DNA of 38,018 bases from Bacteroidales bacterium UBA3388 (lineage in GTDB: Bacteria > Bacteroidota > Bacteroidia > Bacteroidales > P3). The stretch's first letter is position 1; the number at the start of each line of letters is the position of its first letter. Shown here piece by piece: positions 1 through 9,005 of this stretch. Made by a program: the position numbers and the translations under genes. The notes below the pieces were generated by a model. That model had not been told where the DNA came from, did not search any database, and was given only the letters and a program-made list of their open reading frames with translations. The stretch covers positions 26,853 to 64,870 of the forward strand of contig DEPQ01000007.1 in NCBI GenBank assembly GCA_002358855.1, written 5' to 3'.

Positions 1-273
1 ATGGGATTATTTGAAACAAGAAAACCAAGACAATTTGAGTATAAGCCAAGATTTTACGATCCAAATAAGGAACAATTAGAGCAATTAAAGGCTAAGTATG
101 GCGAAATTGAGGGAGAGTCTTACAAACGCCGAATAGATTTTAGAAGTGCTATGAAAGAAAAGAAAGAGGCTAAGTTAGGTAAACCTGCTTCTTTGCTTAG
201 AGTGTTTTTAATTGCTACAATCATCACGGGATTGTTATATTTCCTTCTTCATTACGTTGAAAAATGGCAATAG
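1..273 (+). CDS. Small membrane protein upstream of mutL (possibly 5'-truncated by the window)
   Basis: This 90-residue reading frame starts with ATG at the first base, so an upstream start cannot be excluded. Residues 1-62 are strongly charged (many Lys, Arg, Glu). Residues about 64-84 form one hydrophobic helix (LLRVFLIATIITGLLYFLL), followed by a short tail, so it is probably a single-pass inner-membrane protein with a cytosolic N-terminus. No enzymatic motif is visible. Its stop codon lies inside mutL (10-base overlap), which implies translational coupling. Small proteins of this kind before mutL are, to my knowledge, common in Bacteroidales, but their function is unknown. Confidence 0.75.
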   Translation: MGLFETRKPRQFEYKPRFYDPNKEQLEQLKAKYGEIEGESYKRRIDFRSAMKEKKEAKLGKPASLLRVFLIATIITGLLYFLLHYVEKWQ

Positions 274-1997
274 AAGTACTTAGCGAAATTGTTGCAAATC
301 AAATTGCTGCTGGCGAAGTAGTCAATCGTCCCGCCTCTGTTGTCAAAGAATTATTAGAAAACTCTATTGACTCAGGTGCAGATGAGATTCTATTGATTAT
401 AAAAGACGCTGGCAGAACGCTTATTCAGGTTAAGGATAATGGTTGTGGAATGTCAAGAGAAGATGCAGAGAAATGTTTTCTTGCTCACGCAACAAGCAAA
501 ATCAGAACAAGCGAAGACCTTTTAAATCTTTGTACAATGGGATTTAGAGGCGAAGCATTATCTTCAATTGCCGCTATTTCGCAAATAGAACTGCAAACAA
601 GGAGACAAGAAGATGAATTAGGAACAAGGGTTATTATTGAAGGAGGAGTAGTAAAAGAAGTGTCGGAAATTTCTTGCCCTAAGGGAACAAACATATTCGT
701 AAAAAACATATTTTTTAACACTCCAGCAAGAAGAAATTTTTTGAAAAGCGATAGTGTAGAGTTTGGACATATTAACGAAGAGTTTATTAGAGTTGCCTTA
801 GTTAATACAAATGTAAATTTTTCCTTATACCACAATGAACAATTACAATATCGCTTAGAGGTAGGTAATCAAAAGCGTAGAATTATAGATATTTTCGGTT
901 CTAATCTTAAAGAAAAACTTTTACCAATAGAAGAAAACATTGAAGTTGTTAAGATAAAAGGTTTTGTTTGTAAAGCAGAGTTATGCAAAAAGACTAAAAA
1001 TCAACAATATTTCTTTGTAAACGGTAGATTTATGAAGAATAACTATTTTGCAAATGCTATAGAAAGAGCATATTCTAATTTAATTGCAGAAAAAACTTAT
1101 CCAATATTTTTTATAGAATTAGAGGTTAATCCAAAAAATATTGATGTTAATATTCACCCTACAAAAACCGAGGTAAAATTTCTTGATGACAAACTAATAT
1201 ATGCTATACTTCATGCTGCAACTAAGCGAAGTATTGGACAATTTTCCCTTTCTAACGAATTGGACTTTACCGCAAAACCAATAGAAATACCTGTTGTAAC
1301 AAAAAGTTCTTCAATCCCTAACGCACCTGTTGTGAATTTTAATTCAAGTTTTAATCCCTTTGAATCAAAACCGCAAATCAAAGCCTATAATGAGGTGGAA
1401 CAAGTAGTTCTTCCTCTAAATCTCACAGAAACTCAAACACCTAATAAAACGATTGTGTTTCAACTTGCAAATAAATACATAGTTAGTCAATCAAAAGATA
1501 GTTTTACTTTCATAGACCAAAGTCGTGCTTCGGAAAGAATTATATACGAAAAAATATTATCAAACAACACAACTACCATTGACTCACAACGTTTACTAAC
1601 TCCTTATCCTCATAATTTTTCTCCGCAAGTTAATTGTCAAATCAAGGAGTTTACCCCTATTTTACGCCAATATGGAATAGAAATAGAGTATGATGAAGCA
1701 GAAAAACAATTCCTTATACTCTCAAAACCACTTTCTCAAAACATAGATGAGTGTATTGATTTTATAGAGGAGTTAATTTGCTCTCCATATCAAGAAGAAG
1801 GATTGGTAGAAAAACAAGAAGACAAGGCTATGCGTTTATCTAAGAAACTAAGACTAAAATACGGAGAAAAACTTTCGGACTATCAAATGCAGACTCTTCT
1901 TTCACAATTATTTTGTCTTCCTAATTGTCAAACAACCGCTGATGGAAAAAAAATAATTCACAAACTCACAATACAAGATATAGAAAATAAGTTTTAG
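264..1997 (+). CDS. mutL: DNA mismatch repair protein MutL
   Basis: MutL is the ATP-dependent linker that couples MutS mismatch recognition to strand removal. The N-terminal GHKL ATPase is intact: Glu29 and Asn33 in KELLENSIDSGA, DNG at 58-60, GFRGEA at 93-98 and the transducer segment with NIDVNIHPTKTEV. A linker (about residues 325-395) leads to the C-terminal dimerisation domain. There, DQSRASERIIYE at 418-429 sits where endonuclease-type MutL has DQHA(X)2E(X)4E; the first Asp-Gln and both Glu are kept but His-Ala is replaced by Ser-Arg. A CLPNC...DGK segment near the end matches the Cys-containing C-terminal motif. At 577 residues the length is normal for the phylum. The start overlaps the preceding gene by 10 bases. 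Confidence 0.96.
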   Translation: MAIEVLSEIVANQIAAGEVVNRPASVVKELLENSIDSGADEILLIIKDAGRTLIQVKDNGCGMSREDAEKCFLAHATSKIRTSEDLLNLCTMGFRGEALSSIAAISQIELQTRRQEDELGTRVIIEGGVVKEVSEISCPKGTNIFVKNIFFNTPARRNFLKSDSVEFGHINEEFIRVALVNTNVNFSLYHNEQLQYRLEVGNQKRRIIDIFGSNLKEKLLPIEENIEVVKIKGFVCKAELCKKTKNQQYFFVNGRFMKNNYFANAIERAYSNLIAEKTYPIFFIELEVNPKNIDVNIHPTKTEVKFLDDKLIYAILHAATKRSIGQFSLSNELDFTAKPIEIPVVTKSSSIPNAPVVNFNSSFNPFESKPQIKAYNEVEQVVLPLNLTETQTPNKTIVFQLANKYIVSQSKDSFTFIDQSRASERIIYEKILSNNTTTIDSQRLLTPYPHNFSPQVNCQIKEFTPILRQYGIEIEYDEAEKQFLILSKPLSQNIDECIDFIEELICSPYQEEGLVEKQEDKAMRLSKKLRLKYGEKLSDYQMQTLLSQLFCLPNCQTTADGKKIIHKLTIQDIENKF

Positions 1998-2024
1998 AAA
2001 AATAACAAAGAAATTTTTTAAGCA

Positions 2025-2726
2025 ATGTATCAACAATATTCACCACCAAAATTTAATATTCTTCCACCCGTTTGTAAGAATCTTTTGATAATAAACGTAA
2101 TTGCGTTCCTTGCAACGTACGTTTTTAAAATGCGAGGAATAGATTTAAGCGATATTTTCGGTTTGCATTTCTTTGCATCGGACAATCATTACTTTTGGCA
2201 ATACATTACATACGCCTTTTTTCACGCTAATTTCTCTCATTTGTTTTTCAATATGTTTGCTATATGGATGTTTGGCTACACTTTGGAGAATGTTTGGGGA
2301 CAAAAAAGATTTCTAATCTTTTGTTTAGTGGCTTGTCTTGGTGCTGCTGTTGCTCAACAAGGCGTTTATTATTTTATGTACTCTGATTTACTTCATGGAG
2401 TCTATTCGGGAGTAAACATTGGTGGTGGAATAACTATCTCAACCGCTGAGTTTTTGAATAATCTCAACACCGTAGGAGCATCAGGTATTGTTTTTGGTTT
2501 GCTTGCCGCTTTTGGAATGATGTATCCTAATTCAACAATTTATTTTTACTTTCTAATTCCAATCAAAACTAAGTGGTTCGTAATTATTTATATTCTTTTA
2601 GAGTTGTTTAACGGCATCACAACAACTTCTGATGGTGTTGCACACTTTGCTCACTTAGGGGGAGCAATTGCAGGTATTATTCTGCTTTTTATTTGGAAAA
2701 AACAAAGAGACGAATATAGGTTTTAA
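2025..2726 (+). CDS. Rhomboid family intramembrane serine protease
   Basis: Multi-pass membrane protein of 233 residues with the full rhomboid signature: HANFSHLFFN (His67, His72, Asn76) in the second helix, GASG at 151-154 with nucleophile Ser153, and AHLGG with catalytic His210. These rhomboid residues predict an active protease that cleaves single-pass membrane substrates inside the bilayer. A hydrophilic insert between the helices (about 120-148) is rich in Gly and Ser. It lies 27 bases after mutL and its stop abuts the start of the next gene, so it is probably in the mutL transcript. Rhomboid genes next to mutL are common in Bacteroidales; the substrate is not predictable. Confidence 0.93.
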   Translation: MYQQYSPPKFNILPPVCKNLLIINVIAFLATYVFKMRGIDLSDIFGLHFFASDNHYFWQYITYAFFHANFSHLFFNMFAIWMFGYTLENVWGQKRFLIFCLVACLGAAVAQQGVYYFMYSDLLHGVYSGVNIGGGITISTAEFLNNLNTVGASGIVFGLLAAFGMMYPNSTIYFYFLIPIKTKWFVIIYILLELFNGITTTSDGVAHFAHLGGAIAGIILLFIWKKQRDEYRF

Positions 2727-3572
2727 ATGAGCGAAAATAAAGAAAAAAAAGATCAATTTGTAATAGCGTATCTAAATAATTTAGACTATACAGACTCTTG
2801 CATTGAACACGCAGTGCAGATTGCTAATATATTAAACAAAGGTCTTATTTTAATCCATATTTATGATGAACAACTAACTTCAATAGGTGTTGAAGAGGCG
2901 GAAATTAAACTAAAAGAATTAAATTCTAAAATTCCTGATACACAACTTCATTCATATATTTCTTTAAAGGGTAACTCCAAAGAAATAATTAGTAAATTAG
3001 GACAATTACTTAATGCGGTTATTATTGTTACTTCTTGCAATCCTAATGATAAACAAAAGAATAAAGCGGATAATCCTTCTGTGCTCTTGAAGAATATGGA
3101 AAAATCTCGAACAGCCTACTTGATTTGCAATCAAAAAGAAAGTATTGTTGATTATAAAAAGGTGCTTTTGACTCTCAATAACGCAAGAGAAAGTAAAGAA
3201 AAAACACTTTGGGCTTCTTATTTTGCAAGATTTTTTGGTAGTGAGGTAACTTTGTTTTACCATACCTACAAAGATAGTTTCTATCAAAAGCAATTGAATC
3301 TTAATCTTGCTTTTGCAAGAAAAATGTTAGGACAATTCTCCATTATTCCTTCAAATCACAAAAGCGAAGATAGGAAAACTCTATTAGATTTACAGGCTTT
3401 GAATTATGCAGACAAGGAAAACTATGGGGTAATTATTTGTCAAACAACAAAGGATAAAAGCTTTTTTGATAAGATTAAAGGATTGGAAGAAGTTAAAGTG
3501 CTTAAAGAATTGAACGATAAAGCAATACTTTTTCTTAATCCAAGAGATGATTTGTTTGTTTTATGTGAATAG
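2727..3572 (+). CDS. Universal stress protein-like protein, two tandem domains
   Basis: 281 residues with no signal peptide. Residues about 11-135 have the pattern of a UspA alpha/beta fold (FVIAYLNNLDYTDSC, then a helix AVQIANILNKGLILIHIYD). A second weaker copy starts near residue 143 (DYKKVLLTLNNARESK) with its own helix and strand (ASYFARFFGSEVTLFYHTY). The ATP-binding G-x2-G-x9-G-S/T signature is not seen: the matching place reads VIIVTSCN, so nucleotide binding is doubtful. It begins directly after the rhomboid stop codon (TAA then ATG), a sign of coupled translation. The fold assignment rests on pattern only. Confidence 0.7.
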   Translation: MSENKEKKDQFVIAYLNNLDYTDSCIEHAVQIANILNKGLILIHIYDEQLTSIGVEEAEIKLKELNSKIPDTQLHSYISLKGNSKEIISKLGQLLNAVIIVTSCNPNDKQKNKADNPSVLLKNMEKSRTAYLICNQKESIVDYKKVLLTLNNARESKEKTLWASYFARFFGSEVTLFYHTYKDSFYQKQLNLNLAFARKMLGQFSIIPSNHKSEDRKTLLDLQALNYADKENYGVIICQTTKDKSFFDKIKGLEEVKVLKELNDKAILFLNPRDDLFVLCE

Positions 3573-3577
3573 ATTTT

Positions 3578-3742
3578 ATGTTATACTTAATTATTTTTTT
3601 AATTCTCCTTTATCTTGTTTTTCGTCTTTTAACAACGGTTGTTATTCCTCGCTATGTGCTGAATAATGTAAAGAAATATCAAGAGAAATTCAAAAAAGAT
3701 AATCCTCATATATTTAAAAAAGAAGACGAGAAAAAGCAATAA
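3578..3742 (+). CDS. Tiny single-pass membrane protein (54 residues)
   Basis: An ATG at 3578, five bases after the previous stop, opens a 54-codon frame ending TAA at 3740-3742. The product starts MLYLIIFLILLYLVFRLLTT, an N-terminal membrane helix, and ends in a Lys/Glu-rich cytosolic tail (FKKEDEKKQ). It resembles the small DUF4834-type membrane proteins of Bacteroidota in layout, but that name is a guess. Position at the end of the mutL run and the close spacing support a real gene. Its last codons form the left arm of the terminator hairpin, so coding and termination signals overlap. Confidence 0.6.
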   Translation: MLYLIIFLILLYLVFRLLTTVVIPRYVLNNVKKYQEKFKKDNPHIFKKEDEKKQ

Positions 3743-3760
3743 TTCTCGTCTTCTTTGTTT
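3719..3760. terminator. Bidirectional rho-independent terminator between convergent genes
   Basis: Bases 3719-3732 pair perfectly with 3743-3756 (arm AAGAAGACGAGAA, 14-bp stem, 10-base loop). T-rich sequence follows on the + strand (TTTGTTTTT), and the run of A before the left arm gives a T-run for the minus strand. It sits between the + mutL run and the - glycogen gene and can stop both. Confidence 0.88.
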
Positions 3761-3765
3761 TTGAT

Positions 3766-6700
3766 TTATACCCACTTGATTAGTGGTAATTCCATACGAT
3801 GTTGCATTAGTGGATGTTTAGGATAAATTCTGAAAGCAAAGTTGTGTACTCCTGCCCTACTTGTTTTGATTTTTATTTCATAATCTGCTTTCTTGTTTGA
3901 GGTTGAAATAAGTTCAAAAGGTGCTATAAGAGTGTAATCATTTATTTGATTATTTTCTTTATCTGCTATAATCATTTCTACTCCTATGTGTTCTGCAGAA
4001 ATTTTGCCAAGAAATAAACTAACCTTTGCTTTGAAAATATCATTTAATTCTATGTCTGTGTTTTCTACATCAGGAATTTGAACATCTAACAATTCTATTG
4101 CGTTCCATAAACGAGTCATTTGATTTTTCCAATCAGCGTATTCTTTAGCTAATTGAGCGTTTTTTTCGCTTAAATCACTGACTTTTTTGAACATTTTATT
4201 GTAAAATTTAGAGTAATAATCGTCTAATTGTCTTTTCATAGTAAAATGTGGTGCTATAAGAGCAATTGTATGTTTTATTCTCTCAACCCATTTTACTCTA
4301 ATGCCATTTTCGTCTTTAAAATTGTAGCAAGGGATAATTTCATTCTCAAATATATCGTAAATCATCTCAGCATCCAATGCGTTTTGGTAGTCATTAGATT
4401 CGTAAGTCTGTTCTTCTGGTAATGCCCAGCCTGCTTGGCTAACATATCCCTCAGCCCACCAACCGTCTAATACTGAAAAATTAACTACACCGTTCATTAC
4501 TGCTTTTTCTCCGCTTGTTCCCGATGCTTCCAATGGGCGTGTTGGCATATTTAACCAAAGATCTACTCCATGAATTAAGTGTTTAGCAATATACATATCA
4601 TAGTTTTCCAAAAATATTATTTTGCCAACAAATTCTGGCATTTTAGAAATTTCTATGATTCGTTTGATTAGATTTTGTCCTGCTCCGTCTTGTGGATGTG
4701 CTTTACCTGCAAATAAGAATACAACTCCTGAATCTACTATTTGTTTTAGTCGTTCAAGATTTGTAAACAATAAGTTTGCTCGTTTATATGTTGCAAATCT
4801 TCTTGCAAATCCTACTACAAATTTATCTTCTGTAAGTTCATTTATAGTTTGGAAGTAAAGTTGAGGATTTTCTGCTCGTTTTGTAAAATCTTTCTTTAAA
4901 CGTTTTTTTACAAACTCAATAAGGTTTTTCTTTTCATTATTGTGAGTGTTCCAGATCAAAGAATCCTCTACTTCATATATCCTTTTCCAATACTTATCGT
5001 TTGATTCATCTTGAAGATATGCCTCAGAGAATGTTTGTTTGTAAAGATTCAACCAAGCCTTTGAGGTCCAAGTTGAATGATGTACGCCATTTGTTACATA
5101 ATCTATGTGTAATTCTCTTGAGAAATAGCCTTTATAAAGGTAGGAAAACATATCTCGACTCACTCTTGCGTGTATTCTACTCACTCCATTCACGTATTGC
5201 GAAAAATTCATTGCTAATACACTCATTGAGAATTTAGAATCTCGATTTTCTCCATCTTTTCCAAGAGAGAAAAACTCGTCCCAAGTCAAATGAAGTTGAT
5301 CTGCAAAATGTCCAAAATAGCCTCGCATCAATTCTTCTGAGAAAGCATCGTGTCCAGCAGGCACAGGAGTGTGTGTTGTAAATAATGTACTATTTCTTAC
5401 TAACTCTTGTGCTTGTTTAAAGGAATAAGATTTTTTTTGAATGAAGTTTCGCATTCTTTCAAGGCTTGAAAAAGCAGAGTGTCCTTCATTGTTGTGGTAT
5501 AAAACCACAGGAAGATTTAATTCTTCTACTAATCTAACTCCCCCTATTCCTAAGAGAATTTCTTGTTTTAAACGATTTTCCCAATTTCCTCCATAAAGTT
5601 GATTACTAATTGCTCTATCTTCAGAATTGTTCTCTTCAATATCGGTGTCAAGCAAATAAAGAGGCACTCTACCTACTTCACAACGCCATATTTTCGCATA
5701 AATATTTCTGCCAGGGAATGCCAAAGATATCTTTCTCCATAATCCGTTTTCGTCTTTTTCTGCTTGTAGTGGCAGATGCGTAAATTTTTGAGGATATTGT
5801 GCCGAAATCTGTTCACCTTCTTTAGTTATTTGTTGTGTGAAATAACCATTGCGATATAGCAAACCAATACCTATCATATTTTTATTAGAATCGCTCACTT
5901 GTTTTAGGTAGTCTCCTGCAAGCATTCCTAAGCCTCCGCTAAATATTTTTAAGGTATCGTGTATTCCGAACTCCATGCTCAAATATGCAATCATATCTCC
6001 TTCCTTATTTTCTGCTTTTTGCATATAGGAGTTGAAGAGTTGTTGTACTTTTTCTATTTTTTCTATGAATTTTTCATCTCTTAAAAGATTTTCTATTTCT
6101 TCTTGCGAAAGCGATTCTAAAAGATGAATTGGGGAACGTTCATATTTTATGAATTTTTCTTTGTCTATGTATTCAAATAGTTCGTATGCGTCGCTGTTCC
6201 AAGTCCACCAAAGATTTTTACTTAGTGTTTGAAGAAACTCTAACTTTGAAGGCATTTTTTGCTTTATGAATATCTTTTTCCAATTAGGTGTTTGACCCCA
6301 ATTTATTTGAGATGTAAATTCTTGACTTATTGACTGTTTATGACTATATTGTTCTTTTCTAAATTCTGCTCTTGAAATAGCTCTATCGTATGCTTCTATA
6401 TAATTGTTAATCAATTTTTCCCAAACCACAGTTGAGGAAAGGTTCATTGCTTTTGCTTTTAAGTTTTGATTTTCCTTTCTGTCGTTTTTCAAAAACTCTT
6501 CTATCGTGATTTTAATCTTACTTATAACTTCCTTGATATTGTCATCATTTCTTTCAATTACCGTAAGAACTTTGTCAATGTCGTATTTTCCGCTATTCAT
6601 CCAACGACCAAATCCTGCTAAACTTGTAGTTATACTTGGAACTCCAAAAGCAATACTTTCCATCGGTGTATATCCCCAAGGCTCATAATAAGATGGGAAA

Positions 6701-7896
6701 ATAGATAAATCAAATCCTGTTAGAAAATCAAAATACGGAATATTAACCAAACCATCTTTTCCATCTAAATAAGAAGGTGTGAAAATAATCTTTACTTTTT
6801 CTGATTGTGAATTATTAAGATTGTTAGCTTTTATTTCGTTTAATATAGGATCACTTTGTTCGTCTACGTTATATGCAGGAACGGCAATAACGGCTACTAC
6901 TTCTTTTTCTATATTTGATTTATTTAGTTCACCTAATGCTTTAATAAAAACATCTATTCCCTTGTTTTTAAATTCATAACGACCAGAATTGATTATAAGA
7001 AAAGCATCTTGTGAAATTTTTGTATTGGTTAATTTTTCTGCTACTGAGATTATTTTTTTGCGAGAGGTATTTGATATTTCTTCGTATGCTTCTGCTTTTG
7101 GTACAAAGTCGTTTTCAAATCCGTTTGGTGTGATTACATCTGCTGATTTTTTGAAAAATTGTTTGCATTCAGCATTTGTAATTTCGCTTACCGTAGTAAA
7201 TACATCTGCATTTAAGGCTGAGAGTTTTTCTATAGAGTATTTTGCTCTCATATTAAACTGATTGGCTACGTTTTCGCCTTCAAAATATTGCAAAGAACTA
7301 TATAAAGCCATATTATTGCCGGCTAAACAACGTCCTAAAACGCTTGCGTGTGTTGTAAAGGCAGTTGCTATTTGTGGACAATACTTTTTTAGATATAGTA
7401 TTCCACTTCCTGTCATCCATTCGTGAAATTGTGCAACTATTTTGTCTTTTGCTTCGGCATAAAATTCATAAAAATTTTCTATTACTTTGGCTGACGCATA
7501 TCCAAACAAACAAGGTTCTATGTAATCCCAATTTCCTGTTATGCTATCTAAACCATATTCTTGCCAAAAGTCTGAGAAAATTCCATCTTTTTGAGAAAAA
7601 TATTGTGTAAAATCTATTAAAATTACTATTGGCTCTCCAATAATTTTCCAATGTCCTATTCTAATTCTTAAACCTTTTGTTTGTGCGTATTGTCTCCAAG
7701 ATTTGAATAAGCAATCGTCTTCTTCAAATTCACTATTTTCTAATTTATCTTTACAAATGTCGGGACCTATAAGTATTAACTCGCCTTTTATTTTTTCTTT
7801 TAGTGTCTTAGCCTTAGTAGAAACTACTGTGTGTATTCCGCCTACTTTATTGCAGACTTCCCAACTTGTTTCAAATAAATAATCTATATGATTCAT
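3766..7896 (-). CDS. Fused glycogen synthase (GT3) - alpha-glucan phosphorylase (GT35)
   Basis: One 1,376-residue cytosolic protein carries two opposite activities of glycogen metabolism. Residues 1 to about 510 are a glycogen synthase of the GT3 (animal/fungal-like) family: FETSWEVCNKVGGI at 8-21 with the sugar-nucleotide KVGG loop, and EPWGYTPME with Glu405 and Glu413. After a linker (about 510-550), residues 550-1376 are a short-type glycogen/maltodextrin phosphorylase: SMEFGIHDTLKIFSGGLG, THTPVPAGHD, and EASGTSGEKAVMNG with pyridoxal-phosphate lysine Lys1131. The reading frame is continuous. The family-level roles are chain extension from a nucleotide sugar and phosphorolysis to glucose 1-phosphate. 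It follows fabK by 4 bases and is probably co-transcribed. I believe similar long fusions exist elsewhere in Bacteroidota; whether both halves are active cannot be seen. Confidence 0.92.
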   Translation of the reverse strand: MNHIDYLFETSWEVCNKVGGIHTVVSTKAKTLKEKIKGELILIGPDICKDKLENSEFEEDDCLFKSWRQYAQTKGLRIRIGHWKIIGEPIVILIDFTQYFSQKDGIFSDFWQEYGLDSITGNWDYIEPCLFGYASAKVIENFYEFYAEAKDKIVAQFHEWMTGSGILYLKKYCPQIATAFTTHASVLGRCLAGNNMALYSSLQYFEGENVANQFNMRAKYSIEKLSALNADVFTTVSEITNAECKQFFKKSADVITPNGFENDFVPKAEAYEEISNTSRKKIISVAEKLTNTKISQDAFLIINSGRYEFKNKGIDVFIKALGELNKSNIEKEVVAVIAVPAYNVDEQSDPILNEIKANNLNNSQSEKVKIIFTPSYLDGKDGLVNIPYFDFLTGFDLSIFPSYYEPWGYTPMESIAFGVPSITTSLAGFGRWMNSGKYDIDKVLTVIERNDDNIKEVISKIKITIEEFLKNDRKENQNLKAKAMNLSSTVVWEKLINNYIEAYDRAISRAEFRKEQYSHKQSISQEFTSQINWGQTPNWKKIFIKQKMPSKLEFLQTLSKNLWWTWNSDAYELFEYIDKEKFIKYERSPIHLLESLSQEEIENLLRDEKFIEKIEKVQQLFNSYMQKAENKEGDMIAYLSMEFGIHDTLKIFSGGLGMLAGDYLKQVSDSNKNMIGIGLLYRNGYFTQQITKEGEQISAQYPQKFTHLPLQAEKDENGLWRKISLAFPGRNIYAKIWRCEVGRVPLYLLDTDIEENNSEDRAISNQLYGGNWENRLKQEILLGIGGVRLVEELNLPVVLYHNNEGHSAFSSLERMRNFIQKKSYSFKQAQELVRNSTLFTTHTPVPAGHDAFSEELMRGYFGHFADQLHLTWDEFFSLGKDGENRDSKFSMSVLAMNFSQYVNGVSRIHARVSRDMFSYLYKGYFSRELHIDYVTNGVHHSTWTSKAWLNLYKQTFSEAYLQDESNDKYWKRIYEVEDSLIWNTHNNEKKNLIEFVKKRLKKDFTKRAENPQLYFQTINELTEDKFVVGFARRFATYKRANLLFTNLERLKQIVDSGVVFLFAGKAHPQDGAGQNLIKRIIEISKMPEFVGKIIFLENYDMYIAKHLIHGVDLWLNMPTRPLEASGTSGEKAVMNGVVNFSVLDGWWAEGYVSQAGWALPEEQTYESNDYQNALDAEMIYDIFENEIIPCYNFKDENGIRVKWVERIKHTIALIAPHFTMKRQLDDYYSKFYNKMFKKVSDLSEKNAQLAKEYADWKNQMTRLWNAIELLDVQIPDVENTDIELNDIFKAKVSLFLGKISAEHIGVEMIIADKENNQINDYTLIAPFELISTSNKKADYEIKIKTSRAGVHNFAFRIYPKHPLMQHRMELPLIKWV

Positions 7897-7900
7897 TATT

Positions 7901-8845
7901 TTATCCTATATTTAACATTCTTTTTCGAGCAAATTCGTATCCGCTTTTTAAGTCTGCAAAGATTTCTTCAACGCTTTTGATTTCGTTTATCATACTTGCA
8001 ACTTGCCCTATTTCTAATTCTCCTTCTGTTAAGTTACCTTCAAACATTCCTATTTTACTTCTGCCTTTTCCTATCAACTCTAAGAGTTCTTCTTTGCTTG
8101 CTCCTCGATTTTCTGCTTCCATTACAGAGGAGAAAAAGCCACCTTTTAAAAGTCTTGTAGGAGAAAGTTTGCGGAAAAACAACATTGTGTCGCCTTCTTT
8201 TGAGTTTACAACTGCGTTCTTAAAGTTTTCGTGAGCCGAAGATTCTTTGCTGATTGCAAATGCTGAGCCTATTTGAACTCCTTCTGCACCAAGCGAAAGC
8301 ATTGCAAAGATTTGTTCTCCGCTTACAATACCTCCTGCTGCTATTACAGGAATATCTACTGCTTTTACTATTTGTTGAACAAGCACAAGAGTAGAAGTTT
8401 CTTCTTTTCCATTGTGTCCACCTGCTTCAAAGCCTTCTGCAACTATTGCATCGCAACCTGCTGCTTGTGCTTTCAATGCAAATTTTTCATTAGCTACTAC
8501 ATGAACAACTTTAATTCCATTTTCCTTTAAGCGTTGTGTATGAAGAGCAGGATTTCCCGCAGAAGTAAAAACCACAGGCACTTTTTCTTCTATTACCTTT
8601 TCAATATGTTCTCCACTCATTGGGTTCATTAGCGGAATATTTACTCCAAAAGGTTTATCGGTTGCTTGTTTTGTTTTCCTAATGTGTTCAACCAATATTT
8701 CTGGTGTCATAGAGCCTGCACCTAATAGGCCTAATCCTCCTTGATTACTTACTGCTGAGGCTAATTCCCAGCCACTACACCAAACCATTCCCCCAGAAAT
8801 TATAGGATAGTTTATAGAAAATAAATCTGTTAATCTTGTATTCAT
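7901..8845 (-). CDS. fabK: FabK-like enoyl-ACP reductase / nitronate monooxygenase family flavoprotein
   Basis: 314-residue FMN-dependent TIM-barrel enzyme. The start MNTRLTDLFSINYPIISGGM is the usual family opening. EGFEAGGHNG places a His at 144, the position of the FabK catalytic His; AAGGI at 169-173 and QIGSAF at 191-196 form the phosphate-binding part of the FMN site. FabK performs the last reduction in each cycle of fatty-acid elongation using NAD(P)H. The nitronate monooxygenase subfamily shares the same fold, so the substrate is not certain, but length and motifs favour FabK. It is the first gene of a two-gene minus-strand run and has a roughly 100-base leader built of 21-bp repeats. 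Confidence 0.82.
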   Translation of the reverse strand: MNTRLTDLFSINYPIISGGMVWCSGWELASAVSNQGGLGLLGAGSMTPEILVEHIRKTKQATDKPFGVNIPLMNPMSGEHIEKVIEEKVPVVFTSAGNPALHTQRLKENGIKVVHVVANEKFALKAQAAGCDAIVAEGFEAGGHNGKEETSTLVLVQQIVKAVDIPVIAAGGIVSGEQIFAMLSLGAEGVQIGSAFAISKESSAHENFKNAVVNSKEGDTMLFFRKLSPTRLLKGGFFSSVMEAENRGASKEELLELIGKGRSKIGMFEGNLTEGELEIGQVASMINEIKSVEEIFADLKSGYEFARKRMLNIG

Positions 8846-8850
8846 TTTTT

Positions 8851-8934
8851 TTCTTTGTTTTATTTTTCTAACTCTTTGTTTCGGAAAATTATTTCTTTGT
8901 TTTATTTTTTTAATTCTTTGTTTTAAAAAAATTA
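8851..8934. repeat. Four 21-bp units in the fabK leader
   Basis: The element TCTTTG recurs at 8852, 8873, 8894 and 8915, exactly 21 bases apart. At a larger scale the region is a near-perfect 42-bp direct duplication (8851-8892 and 8893-8934). Read on the minus strand, each unit contains AAACAAAGA, and the last lies just before the fabK start codon. Confidence 0.85.
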
Positions 8935-8955
8935 TTTCAAAGACTTATTTTTCTG

Positions 8956-8963
8956 CAAAAATA
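8956..8963 (-). promoter_or_regulatory. Probable fabK promoter (-7 element)
   Basis: On the minus strand this reads TATTTTTG, fitting the Bacteroidota -7 consensus TAnnTTTG. A TTTG lies further upstream (8988-8991) at a spacing of 24, longer than the usual 19-21. If used, transcription starts near 8949 and the 21-bp repeats are inside the mRNA leader. Confidence 0.5.
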
Positions 8964-9005
8964 AAACAATTCTGAATAATTTATGTTCAAAAAAATATAA
9001 AAAAC

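Noticed and set aside
485..835. 116-residue minus-strand frame inside mutL
   Set aside because: Antisense to the conserved MutL ATPase domain; no start signal and no recognisable protein features.
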